Part shown: one piece after another, positions 11,047-17,199 of the stretch
Layout: each line of letters opens with the position of its first letter
Numbering within the stretch: position 1 is the stretch's first letter
Source of the DNA: Candidatus Stahliibacteriota bacterium
GTDB taxonomy: Bacteria > Hydrothermota > Tepidihabitantia > B3-TA06
Direction: 5' to 3'
NCBI GenBank assembly: GCA_030592225.1
Contig: JAUVJT010000024.1
Span: 1 to 17,199 of the forward strand
DNA: 17,199 nucleotides
Translations under genes and position numbers: made by a program
The notes under the pieces: generated by a model
Told to the model about the DNA's origin: nothing
The model's database searches: none
The model's input: only the letters and a program-made list of their open reading frames with translations

Positions 11047-11802
11047 ATGAATGCTTCTAGCAAGGAACCATTGGGACTGCCCGTTGGACTGACCCCAGAC
11101 AGACTTCCCCGCCACGTCGCCGTTATCATGGACGGCAACGGCCGTTGGGCCAGGCGTCGGTTGCTGCCCAGGGTGGTAGGGCACCGCGAGGGTGTCAAGC
11201 GCGTGCGGGAAATCGTCCGGGCGTGCGGGGAGTTCGGAATCTCCTATCTTACTCTCTACACCTTTTCTGCCGAAAACTGGAACAGACCGAAGGCCGAAGT
11301 CAACGGGCTCATGAAGATACTCCAGCGGCGGCTGCGCGACGAGGTCGAAGAACTTGATAAGAACAACGTCCGCTTCGAAGCCATAGGCCGTATTGAGGAA
11401 CTGCCTGCCGAGGTTCAGAAAGCCATCAAGAACATGCGCGACAGGCTTTCAGGGAACACCGGCCTGGTGCTGGTTCTGGCGCTCAACTACGGCGGACGCC
11501 AGGAGATTGTTGACATGGCGCGAAAGGCGGCACAGGCGGTACGGGATGAATCGCTTGATCCCGCCTCCATTGATCTTCAGACCCTTGAGTCCTTCGAATA
11601 CCTGCCCGAGTTGCCTGATCCTGATCTCCTGATTCGCACAGGGGCGGAGAAGCGCATCTCCAACTTTCTCCTGTGGCAATCTGCCTATACTGAGCTGTAC
11701 TTTACCAATCTCCTCTGGCCTGACTTCAAGCGTGATAAGCTGGAAGAGGCTCTTGCAGATTATTCCCGCCGGGAGCGGCGCTTTGGCACGCTCAAAGAGT
11801 AA
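11047..11802 (+). CDS. uppS: Undecaprenyl diphosphate synthase (cis-prenyltransferase)
   Basis: This enzyme condenses farnesyl diphosphate with isopentenyl diphosphates to make the C55 lipid carrier for peptidoglycan and other surface polymers. Motifs of the cis-prenyltransferase family are in order: HVAVIMDGNGRWA (23-35, catalytic D29), GHREG, LTLYTFSAENWNRP (68-81), ALNYGGRQEI, and DLLIRTGAEKRISNFLLWQ followed by YTELYFTNLLWPDF. The family usually has RTSGE or RTGGE; here it is RTGAE. The 251-residue length is normal. The ATG at 11047 follows frr by 18 nt and lacks a Shine-Dalgarno; TTG 11071, preceded by AAGGA, is an alternative that would remove eight non-conserved residues. The pairing with cdsA downstream is the classic start of an envelope-lipid cluster. 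Confidence 0.96.
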   Translation: MNASSKEPLGLPVGLTPDRLPRHVAVIMDGNGRWARRRLLPRVVGHREGVKRVREIVRACGEFGISYLTLYTFSAENWNRPKAEVNGLMKILQRRLRDEVEELDKNNVRFEAIGRIEELPAEVQKAIKNMRDRLSGNTGLVLVLALNYGGRQEIVDMARKAAQAVRDESLDPASIDLQTLESFEYLPELPDPDLLIRTGAEKRISNFLLWQSAYTELYFTNLLWPDFKRDKLEEALADYSRRERRFGTLKE

Positions 11803-12604
11803 GGCGCTTCGAGCCAGGCTTCTGGTGTGGTTCCTTCTCATTCCTCTTACCCTTGCCGCAATGGCCGCTCCGTTATGGGTCGCCGCGGTCTACGCGCTTT
11901 TGTGGATTCTGGCCGCCTCCATTGAATTTCTTCGTCTCTACATCAAACCTTTCAAAGCCTGTCACCTGGTGTTTCTCCTTGGGCCTCTTCTCATCTGGTT
12001 CTATACTCTTCTCCTGACCCCTTATTCCTTCCCCGGTTTTTTGTTCGCGGCTTTCCTTGCTCAAATATGCCTGTGGGTGCTGTTCTTTGCGGCAAAACCT
12101 GTACTTTTGCTGCCCCTGCTCGTTCTTCCGGTTTTTCTTGGTTTCCTTCCTGCACACTTTGTTTTAATCAAACAAGAGGTAATAAAGCAAAATCTCAGCT
12201 ACGCCTGGTTGATTTTTCCATTCGTAATGATATGGCTGTGCGACACCGCGGCTTACCTGTTGGGTTCTGTGTTCGGACGCACCCCCCTATGTCCCAAAAT
12301 CTCACCTGCAAAAACCGTCGAAGGCCTTTTTCTGGGACTCATCGTTGCTACCGGTGCGGGAGCGGGTTTTGCCGTCCTCTTCGTACCTGAGCTATCGTGG
12401 TGGTCAGGCGGATTGCTTGCACTGGTCGTTGCTCTGGCCGGGACACTGGGAGACTTGCTTGAGTCGGCCATAAAGCGCGAACGAGGGGTTAAGAACTCAT
12501 CGAAAATCCTGGGAGGACACGGCGGATTCCTTGACAGGATAGACAGCCTTATTTTTGGAGTCGCGGTTTACTACTATCTGCATTTTCTTATCCAGCGTCT
12601 ATGA
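11783..12604 (+). CDS. cdsA: Phosphatidate cytidylyltransferase (CDP-diacylglycerol synthase)
   Basis: This integral membrane enzyme makes CDP-diacylglycerol from phosphatidic acid and CTP, the branch point for phospholipid synthesis. The product is very hydrophobic with about seven or eight predicted membrane segments. The C-terminal signature is clear: ISPAKTVEG, then GDLLES (D224, S228), IKRERGVKN, and GGHGGFLDRID with D251 and D254. In the usual family pattern the residue at 238 is Asp (KD) and here it is Asn; the proposed metal-ligand Asps are kept. The start is uncertain. TTG 11783 is chosen because GGGAG at 11771-11775 lies 7 nt upstream; it gives 273 residues and overlaps uppS by 20 nt. 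GTG 11732 in the same frame would add 17 residues but has no ribosome site. The stop overlaps the next gene as ATGA. Confidence 0.93.
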   Translation: MARSKSKALRARLLVWFLLIPLTLAAMAAPLWVAAVYALLWILAASIEFLRLYIKPFKACHLVFLLGPLLIWFYTLLLTPYSFPGFLFAAFLAQICLWVLFFAAKPVLLLPLLVLPVFLGFLPAHFVLIKQEVIKQNLSYAWLIFPFVMIWLCDTAAYLLGSVFGRTPLCPKISPAKTVEGLFLGLIVATGAGAGFAVLFVPELSWWSGGLLALVVALAGTLGDLLESAIKRERGVKNSSKILGGHGGFLDRIDSLIFGVAVYYYLHFLIQRL

Positions 12605-13455
12605 GAATCAAGTCGGCAGCCTGGGGTGCGATTGTCCTTCTGGCTTTTATTGCCTGCGAGGTTAAGGAACGCACGGTCGAGGGTTCGGTTGAACCTTTTT
12701 TTAGCGCAACCCAGGGAATTGAATGGGTTATCGAGCGCGAGGTTGATCATGCAGGTAAACGCATTGACGTGGCAGTTTACACCTTTACTTCGCGTCCCCT
12801 TGCGCAAGCCCTGCTCGACGCCCACAACCGGGGGGTCAGGGTGCGCGTGATTCTTGACCCGGCCCAGGCGGCAGGTAAATACAGCAAGGCCGCCTATCTT
12901 TTCGAGAACGGTATGGATGTTCGTACCGAGCGCGGCGCTGGCCTGATGCACCACAAGTTTGCCTTGATTGACGACTCCATCCTTATCATCGGTTCGTTCA
13001 ACTGGACCGCTGCAGCCGAGGAAGTAAACGATGAGAATATCCTGCTGCTCAAAGGTTTTTCTGCGACTTACAAATCCTATTCCCGCGAGTTTGAGCGCAT
13101 CTGGCGTGATGCAAGAGCATATACCGGTAAGCTTCCTGAAACCTGCGACCTTTCCGCTACCGATACGCGCGCGCTCCGCAAGAACGTGGGGGAAAAGGCC
13201 AAGGTGTGCGGCAAGGTGGTTCGCGTGGGCTACTCGGAACGCTCCAACACCTACTTTCTTGATTTCTCAGACAACGAAGGCGGGTTTACCGCCGTTATCT
13301 TTTCATCCGCAGTGGAGAAGTTTGAGCGGCTGGGAATCGACATTACTTCCTACGAGGGAGAGACGGTCGAAGTGATGGGCGAACTCATAAATCATCCGGA
13401 GTACGGGCTTGAGATTATCGTTGAAGAGCCTTCCCAGATACAGGTTTTCAAGTAG
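12601..13455 (+). CDS. Phospholipase-D-fold lipoprotein with C-terminal OB-fold-like domain, probable nuclease
   Basis: The product is 284 residues. A short hydrophobic N-terminus ends in LLAFIAC with Cys19 as a plausible lipidation site, so it is probably anchored outside the cytoplasmic membrane. Residues about 30-170 form a single phospholipase-D-type domain with the HKD pattern: H117, K119, D124, then GSFNW at 131-135. A single HKD is typical of Nuc-like enzymes that dimerise. Residues about 195-284 (GKVVRVGY ... TYFLDFSDNEGGFTAVIF ... YEGETVEVMGEL ... PEYGLEIIVEEPSQI) look like an OB-fold of the nucleic-acid-binding type. Together this suggests an exported nuclease, perhaps for DNA scavenging. 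A lipid-acting enzyme is the alternative, given that the start overlaps the cdsA stop (ATGA). The lipobox has Phe at -3, which is less common. Function is inferred. Confidence 0.85.
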   Translation: MRIKSAAWGAIVLLAFIACEVKERTVEGSVEPFFSATQGIEWVIEREVDHAGKRIDVAVYTFTSRPLAQALLDAHNRGVRVRVILDPAQAAGKYSKAAYLFENGMDVRTERGAGLMHHKFALIDDSILIIGSFNWTAAAEEVNDENILLLKGFSATYKSYSREFERIWRDARAYTGKLPETCDLSATDTRALRKNVGEKAKVCGKVVRVGYSERSNTYFLDFSDNEGGFTAVIFSSAVEKFERLGIDITSYEGETVEVMGELINHPEYGLEIIVEEPSQIQVFK

Positions 13456-13458
13456 TAT

Positions 13459-14874
13459 CTATTTCACCAGCACCACTTTCTGAACACTCGGTGACGAACC
13501 GGACTCAACCCTGATAAAATACACCCCAGCCTGCTGTCCCTGTCCCCACTCGATGGTGCCGGACGCGCTGGCATTGTGAATCTCATCCACCTTCTGGCCC
13601 GATGCGTCGTAGACATTCGCATGGAACCCGTTGGGGTGGTCGGTGTAATATAGCGTTACGTGGGTATCAACGGTCGTGGCGACCTCTACCACCGGTGGGT
13701 TATCTATCTCCTCAATCCCCACAAAACCTAACGAATCTGTCTTTACCAGCCACACGTCATAGGCGGTCGGCGCGTCACTGGTTCCTGTTTTACCCACGAT
13801 AATGTAACCACCGTCGGCGGTCTGGTGTACTGCCCAAAGGGAGTTGTGTCCACTTGGAGTCCAGGCAAAGGTACGCGTCCACAACGTGTCGCCTGTCGAG
13901 TCTGTTTTTAGGAGCCAGCCGTTGCAGGATTTACAGGAGTTAAATCTGTTGTAGTTCTTCCACGCGATGAGAACATAGCCTCCGTCTGCAGTTTGCTCTA
14001 CGCAGTAGCCGATGTTTTCTAGATTCGCCGTATAAGTACGAGACCATTCCTCGTTGCCCTGGGAATCGGTTTTTACAAGATAGACACCGTTTCCGTTGGC
14101 CCCGGTAAGTATGTAGCCGCCGTCCGAAGTCTGCTGGACGTTACGGGCGAACGCGCCGCCGTTACCGTAGGTTTGCGACCACAATGTGCCGGAGTTACCA
14201 AGCTGTAGGAGCCAAGCATATTGTCCATCACGTTTTCCTGCAATCACGTATTTAGTAGGCGCAACTTGCCTTACGCAGAACCCCTCCTCCTCATCTGTTC
14301 CACTTAGGGTGCGTGTCCACGAGGTATCGCCTTCCGAATTGGTCTTCAAAATCCATAGATTCTTTCCCCCGCCGAAGGATTCGGTACATCCGGTTATTAT
14401 ATAGCCGCCGTCCGTTGTCTGCCGAACGAAACATCCGTAGTCGTTCTCATTCCCCCCGTACCAGCGCGTCCATAGGGTATCACCCACCGAATCGGTCTTC
14501 ACCAGCCACAGGTAGTCGGAAACGCTCGGCCCGATGGCAAGCGCGTACCCTATCATTATATAGCCTTTGTCCGATGTCTGTTGAATGCAGTAGAATTGAC
14601 CGGTGGGCGCTTCTTCCGAAGGGGCGTAAGCGCGTGTCCACAAGGTGTCGCCTTGCTGATTGGTCTTTATAAGGTAGCCTAATACGGTTGTGTGCGGTTC
14701 CGTAACCATCGTGCCCCCGCAGATGACGTAGCAGGAATCTTCAGTTATTTCCATCCACTTACCGCCGTCCCCTTTGGGGCCGCCGTATGTACGCATCCAG
14801 CCAGCATGGGCGGGTTGCGGGACTATTATCAGGGCTATTGCCGTCAGGATAACCGTTCTTGAAAACTTGCTCAT
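13459..14874 (-). CDS. Secreted seven-repeat beta-propeller-like protein with C-terminal sorting-type domain
   Basis: The 471-residue product starts with a signal peptide: charged MSKFSR, a hydrophobic stretch, and a cleavage-like PAHA|G at 24/25. Residues about 28-384 contain seven units of 45-56 residues, each with a TADGGYII(T)G-like strand and ending in WLVKTDSxGDTLWTR-like sequence, consistent with a seven-bladed propeller. Residues about 395-471 (NVYDASGQKVDEI ... GVYFIRVESG ... KVVLVK) resemble the type IX secretion type A sorting domain found in FCB bacteria, which would direct it to the cell surface; this match is from memory, not a search. GGAGGT (14879-14884, read on the - strand) gives a strong ribosome site. 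Binding partner and function are unknown. Only 3 nt separate its stop from that of the convergent + strand gene. Confidence 0.88.
   Translation of the reverse strand: MSKFSRTVILTAIALIIVPQPAHAGWMRTYGGPKGDGGKWMEITEDSCYVICGGTMVTEPHTTVLGYLIKTNQQGDTLWTRAYAPSEEAPTGQFYCIQQTSDKGYIMIGYALAIGPSVSDYLWLVKTDSVGDTLWTRWYGGNENDYGCFVRQTTDGGYIITGCTESFGGGKNLWILKTNSEGDTSWTRTLSGTDEEEGFCVRQVAPTKYVIAGKRDGQYAWLLQLGNSGTLWSQTYGNGGAFARNVQQTSDGGYILTGANGNGVYLVKTDSQGNEEWSRTYTANLENIGYCVEQTADGGYVLIAWKNYNRFNSCKSCNGWLLKTDSTGDTLWTRTFAWTPSGHNSLWAVHQTADGGYIIVGKTGTSDAPTAYDVWLVKTDSLGFVGIEEIDNPPVVEVATTVDTHVTLYYTDHPNGFHANVYDASGQKVDEIHNASASGTIEWGQGQQAGVYFIRVESGSSPSVQKVVLVK
13723..14793 (-). repeat. Seven tandem protein-coding repeats (propeller blades)
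   Basis: Seven in-frame units lie at residues about 28-81, 82-137, 138-188, 189-234, 235-279, 280-334 and 335-384 of the secreted protein. The shared consensus is roughly QTxDGGYIIxG, a variable loop, then WLVKTDSxGDTLWTRTYGG. The fourth unit (VRQVAPTKYVIAG ... LQLGNSGTLWSQ) is the most divergent and has lost the DGG. Repeats are clear in protein but diverged at the DNA level, which argues against recent duplication. Confidence 0.85.
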
Positions 14875-14898
14875 TTTGACCTCCAGTCTGATTAAGAT

Positions 14899-14926
14899 AC
14901 ACTATCACTAATCTGCGATTTGTCAA
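14899..14926 (-). promoter_or_regulatory. Possible promoter of the propeller gene
   Basis: Read on the - strand, 14926-14921 is a perfect TTGACA. After 16 nt comes TAGTGT (14904-14899), which matches the TATAAT consensus at only three of six positions. TATCTT at 14899-14894 is a better -10 sequence but with a 21-nt spacer. The region is A/T-rich and lies 25 nt or more upstream of the start codon, a sensible place for a promoter. The -35 element overlaps the 3' arm of the neighbouring hairpin. Confidence 0.4.
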
Positions 14927-14951
14927 GGGGGAGTTTTTACGCTCCCCCTTG
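14924..14951 (-). terminator. Perfect 10-bp hairpin between two secreted-protein genes
   Basis: CAAGGGGGAG at 14924-14933 and CTCCCCCTTG at 14942-14951 are exact reverse complements around an 8-nt loop. On the - strand the hairpin begins 15 nt after the stop of the small secreted-protein gene, so a transcription terminator is the simplest reading. There is no T-run after the 3' arm on either strand, so it may be a weak terminator, an mRNA 3'-end stabiliser, or a regulator of the downstream promoter whose -35 shares bases with the arm. Confidence 0.6.
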
Positions 14952-14966
14952 CGTTGTTCTATCTAT

Positions 14967-15356
14967 CTATTGCTCAGTGCCCCAGAGGTTGCCGCTGCAT
15001 AAACCGGCATCCACCCAGGTGCCGTCGCAGGTGTCGTTCGGTTCACTGAACCAGGCTGCCCATGTGCCGCTGGGTTCACCTAGTTGGTAATCCCAGATGC
15101 CGTTGTATACCCTCCATATCCCTGGGTGGGTGGCAGGGCCATACATCCGGTTATCAACATCATTATCCCAGAAGCCTACGAACCTGGGGTTGCTTTCGGT
15201 GTACAGGTGACCTTCCCAAGGTTGGAGAGGATAGTATACCGGGTCTGAACTACAGGAACCGTCGGCGGTGCCTGCCCAGTCGGATTCGGCAACGAGCAGG
15301 GTTGCCGCGCCTGCGACCAGCAGGGCGCAGATGGCGAGGGTTAAAGCTTTCTTCAT
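14967..15356 (-). CDS. Small tryptophan-rich secreted protein of unknown function
   Basis: The product is 129 residues. The N-terminus has two lysines and a hydrophobic core to about residue 23 (MKKALTLAI ... LLVA), a clear export signal. The mature part, about 106 residues, holds nine tryptophans, many in G-x-W context (GFWD, GIWR, GIWD, GTWAAW, GTWV), and three cysteines. This spacing suggests a small beta-rich domain with repeated strands. I do not recognise the family. AAGGAGG (15361-15367, read on the - strand) lies just ahead of the ATG and strongly supports the start. It is followed by a hairpin and then by the propeller gene on the same strand, so the two may be functionally linked, though they seem to have separate promoters. 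Confidence 0.78.
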   Translation of the reverse strand: MKKALTLAICALLVAGAATLLVAESDWAGTADGSCSSDPVYYPLQPWEGHLYTESNPRFVGFWDNDVDNRMYGPATHPGIWRVYNGIWDYQLGEPSGTWAAWFSEPNDTCDGTWVDAGLCSGNLWGTEQ

Positions 15357-15641
15357 TACGCCTCCTTAGGCTTTGAATTTTTATCAGCAGGTCTAACTGC
15401 CTGCCTAAGAAGTATCAGCAATTTGAGTGCCAACCTTGTAAGCCTCGCAGATTCAACGATTGCCATGAACCGCCTTTCGGATAGGGGGCTTAAGAGTGCC
15501 AAATCGCAACATATCTGCGACACTTCTGAGATACTGCCAAAGCTATCTTTCTTTCGATATCACGCAACTGTGTGGCTTACGGAGGGGGGCAACGAGTGTC
15601 TCAATAATGTGTCAGTGTAACATTGCGGCTTGTTTTTTCAT
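15357..15641 (-). other. Non-coding region with nested inverted and direct short repeats
   Basis: These 285 nt lie between the stop of the transglutaminase-like gene and the start of the small secreted-protein gene. No supported gene, tRNA or clear promoter was found. GTAAGCC (15438-15444) and GGCTTAC (15574-15580) are complementary and enclose a second pair, TCGCAGAT (15445-15452) and ATCTGCGA (15513-15520). GAGTGCCAA occurs directly repeated at 15425-15433 and 15494-15502. Small frames on the + strand here lack ribosome sites and look non-coding. The region probably contains the promoter of the small gene. Confidence 0.4.
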
Positions 15642-17199
15642 CTACCTCAATTTCAGCACCAGCGGCTCCCGGCTCAGGCGGGCCATGCCTTCTACCAGTT
15701 CCTTGTACCTGGCATAATCCCGGGCTGGAATCCACGGGGTCAGAACCTGGGTGTTTTCTGAAAACTGCAGGGCGCCGTAGCCGGGAATTAAGAAGCTGGC
15801 AGTGTAGGAGTCGTATTGATTGCTGATGGATACGTCCTGGGGGTAGTAGATGAGCTTTGCCCCGGCAGGCAGCTGTATGTTGAGATTTAAGGTTTCTGCG
15901 CTGCGGGTGGTTCTGTCTATGGGGTAATGGCGATCGGTTGCCCCAACAAAGTATGCGGAGTGCTCGACTCCGGGCAGGTAAAAGATAAGGTAGTCGCCGG
16001 CGCGGGTGGCATAATCGGGGATGCGTACCTTGAGGGTGTAGGCTGCGTTTTTGTCGAGCGGTTCAATTCCTGAAAAGCTGTAATCCAGAAGTTTTGCATT
16101 GGGATGAATGTCGCTTGCTAACTCTTCGGCTTCCTGCCTTAACTCGGCAGGGGAGAGATTTTTGAGGTATTGCTTCCAGCGAGCTGAGTTCTGTCCATTG
16201 AATCCCACTTCCTCGGTTAGTGTTAGCGAACCATCTGTCGTAAGTTGGGCGTTTGTGCGCCTGGTCGTTGCTTCTTCTGAAGGTGTGTTCAGAGGACTCT
16301 TTTTAAGTTTGCCTGACGAGATGGAAAGCCCCATGGCATCTTGCTCGAACAGGGTACCGAACGGAACGTTAGGGCTGGGTTCGAGATAGACCCTGTCCTC
16401 GAACAACACCAGGGCTTCGTTGAGCTGTCCCAGCGATGCTAAGGTGGGGACCAAACGTCCGCTGGAGCGTTGACGGAAAAGCAGTAAATCGGCATCGAGG
16501 TCTGCGTGTTTCATAAGGCTGTAAAGCAGGGCGGCGCGGTCGAGGTTGTTGGCAAAACGCCTGACGAGTACGGTTTCTGCAGGGACAGGTGCGTAAGAAT
16601 AATGATTAAAGGACGGCCCGGCAGGTCTGATGGAGGTAACCACAAACGCATAAAGCGCACGGGCTTTTTCTTCGGGCGAGGTAAGGTTGCCGGTAAGGGA
16701 ATCCGCCAGCCGAGCAAGGTTTTCTGCGGTCTGAGACGTTCCTTCAACATGGGTACGCAGATGGGAGGCAATGGTGTTCCAGTCCTTTTTGTCGGCTACT
16801 ATGAAATGCGGCAGATAGTCACGGGCAGGCGGAGTCATGTACTCCGATCTTAAGGCCGGCCGGTTCTCAATCCTCCAGGTCAGTATTTCATGCCCTTTCT
16901 TTTTCTCTTTTACAGGTTGAACTCCGGTAGAATCGAGGAAGGTAAGCGGGCCGCCTTCGGGCTGCTGTATCCTGATAATCTCTATCATTGTAGGTTGTCG
17001 GTCTTCAAGCACCACCTCTTCGTAGACAGGGTGGATGCTGTCTACCACACCCTGGATGGTTGAAAACTGGAAGTCAAGCACCGACCCGACCCTTGATTCG
17101 GGAACCGCTATCTGTAGTTGGGTAAGGTTGCTGTATTCAGCCGGGGTGGGATAGCGGCTCACCCGGTTGATTGCCGCCTCCGTTATATGGGTGATCCTG
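15642..17199 (-). CDS. DUF3857/transglutaminase-like protein with substituted catalytic residues, 5'-truncated
   Basis: The frame runs off the right end of the window and is open there, so the true start and any signal peptide are missing; GTG at 17162-17160 is not the start. About 519 residues are seen. The first part (LQIAVPESRVGSVLDFQF, then IIRIQQPEGG) resembles the end of a DUF3857 domain. The middle (about 160-280 counted from the GTG codon) follows the transglutaminase-like core: ARALYAFVVTSIR, then RFANNLDRAALLYSLMKHADLDADLLLFR, broken here as RFANNLDRAALL and LYSLMKHADLDADLL, and LNEALVLFEDRVYLEPSPNV. The usual Cys, His and Asp appear as N206, E249 and E261. The last 230 residues are beta-rich and end in VLKLR. 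These proteins are usually exported or periplasmic. Role unknown; likely a non-enzymatic binding or structural protein. Confidence 0.8.
   Translation of the reverse strand, partial: RITHITEAAINRVSRYPTPAEYSNLTQLQIAVPESRVGSVLDFQFSTIQGVVDSIHPVYEEVVLEDRQPTMIEIIRIQQPEGGPLTFLDSTGVQPVKEKKKGHEILTWRIENRPALRSEYMTPPARDYLPHFIVADKKDWNTIASHLRTHVEGTSQTAENLARLADSLTGNLTSPEEKARALYAFVVTSIRPAGPSFNHYSYAPVPAETVLVRRFANNLDRAALLYSLMKHADLDADLLLFRQRSSGRLVPTLASLGQLNEALVLFEDRVYLEPSPNVPFGTLFEQDAMGLSISSGKLKKSPLNTPSEEATTRRTNAQLTTDGSLTLTEEVGFNGQNSARWKQYLKNLSPAELRQEAEELASDIHPNAKLLDYSFSGIEPLDKNAAYTLKVRIPDYATRAGDYLIFYLPGVEHSAYFVGATDRHYPIDRTTRSAETLNLNIQLPAGAKLIYYPQDVSISNQYDSYTASFLIPGYGALQFSENTQVLTPWIPARDYARYKELVEGMARLSREPLVLKLR

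Noticed and set aside
14186..14672. + strand frames opposite the propeller gene
   Set aside because: They are shadows of the repeat-containing - strand gene and repeat the same low-complexity patterns.
15423..15826. Three short + strand frames in and next to the non-coding region (from 15423, 15496 and 15623)
   Set aside because: No ribosome sites, no recognisable sequence, and two of them run into the antisense of the transglutaminase-like gene.
16506..16853. + strand 115-codon frame opposite the transglutaminase-like gene
   Set aside because: It lies fully antisense to a supported gene and has no family features.

Overview
The window looks like a chromosomal segment of an uncultured bacterium with roughly even base composition. 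It splits into two parts. Positions 1 to 13455 hold thirteen tightly packed + strand genes, and 13459 to 17199 holds three - strand genes for exported proteins. No tRNA, rRNA, CRISPR array, transposase or integrase was seen. Lineage is inference only. Secreted proteins with GDTLWTR / TDGGYI repeats and a type-IX-secretion-like C-terminal domain resemble those of uncultured FCB-related or WOR-3/TA06-like bacteria, but this cannot be settled without a phylogeny of RpoB, RpoC or the ribosomal proteins.

The + strand block is one apparent macro-operon for the core information machinery: rpoB (5' end outside the window), rpoC, rpsL, rpsG, rplM, rpsI, rpsB, tsf, pyrH, frr, uppS, cdsA and a phospholipase-D-fold lipoprotein gene. 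Most junctions are short gaps or start/stop overlaps: rpoB/rpoC 14 nt, rplM/rpsI 1 nt, rpsI/rpsB 4 nt, rpsB/tsf 4 nt, pyrH/frr 1 nt and cdsA/PLD 4 nt. These suggest translational coupling. The str-type order stops after rpsG: fusA and tuf are absent, and rplM-rpsI and the rpsB-tsf-pyrH-frr-uppS-cdsA cluster follow directly. The block therefore joins transcription, small and large ribosomal subunit proteins, elongation factor Ts, UMP kinase, ribosome recycling, undecaprenyl carrier synthesis and CDP-diacylglycerol synthesis. The one clear break is a 69-nt gap before pyrH, which has a possible stem and a TTG start.

The - strand block has three genes. One is a secreted seven-repeat beta-propeller-like protein with a C-terminal sorting-type domain (13459-14874). 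The second is a very small tryptophan-rich secreted protein (14967-15356). The third is a 5'-truncated DUF3857/transglutaminase-like protein whose catalytic triad positions all appear substituted (15642-17199). A perfect 10-bp hairpin sits between the first two, and its arm overlaps the -35 element of the propeller gene. The longest non-coding stretch, 285 nt at 15357-15641, holds short nested inverted and direct repeats.

No clear new multi-gene system was found. The most useful leads are the substituted transglutaminase-like protein, the nuclease-like lipoprotein coupled to cdsA, unusual residues at the RNA polymerase active site and rifamycin pocket, and the merged operon order.
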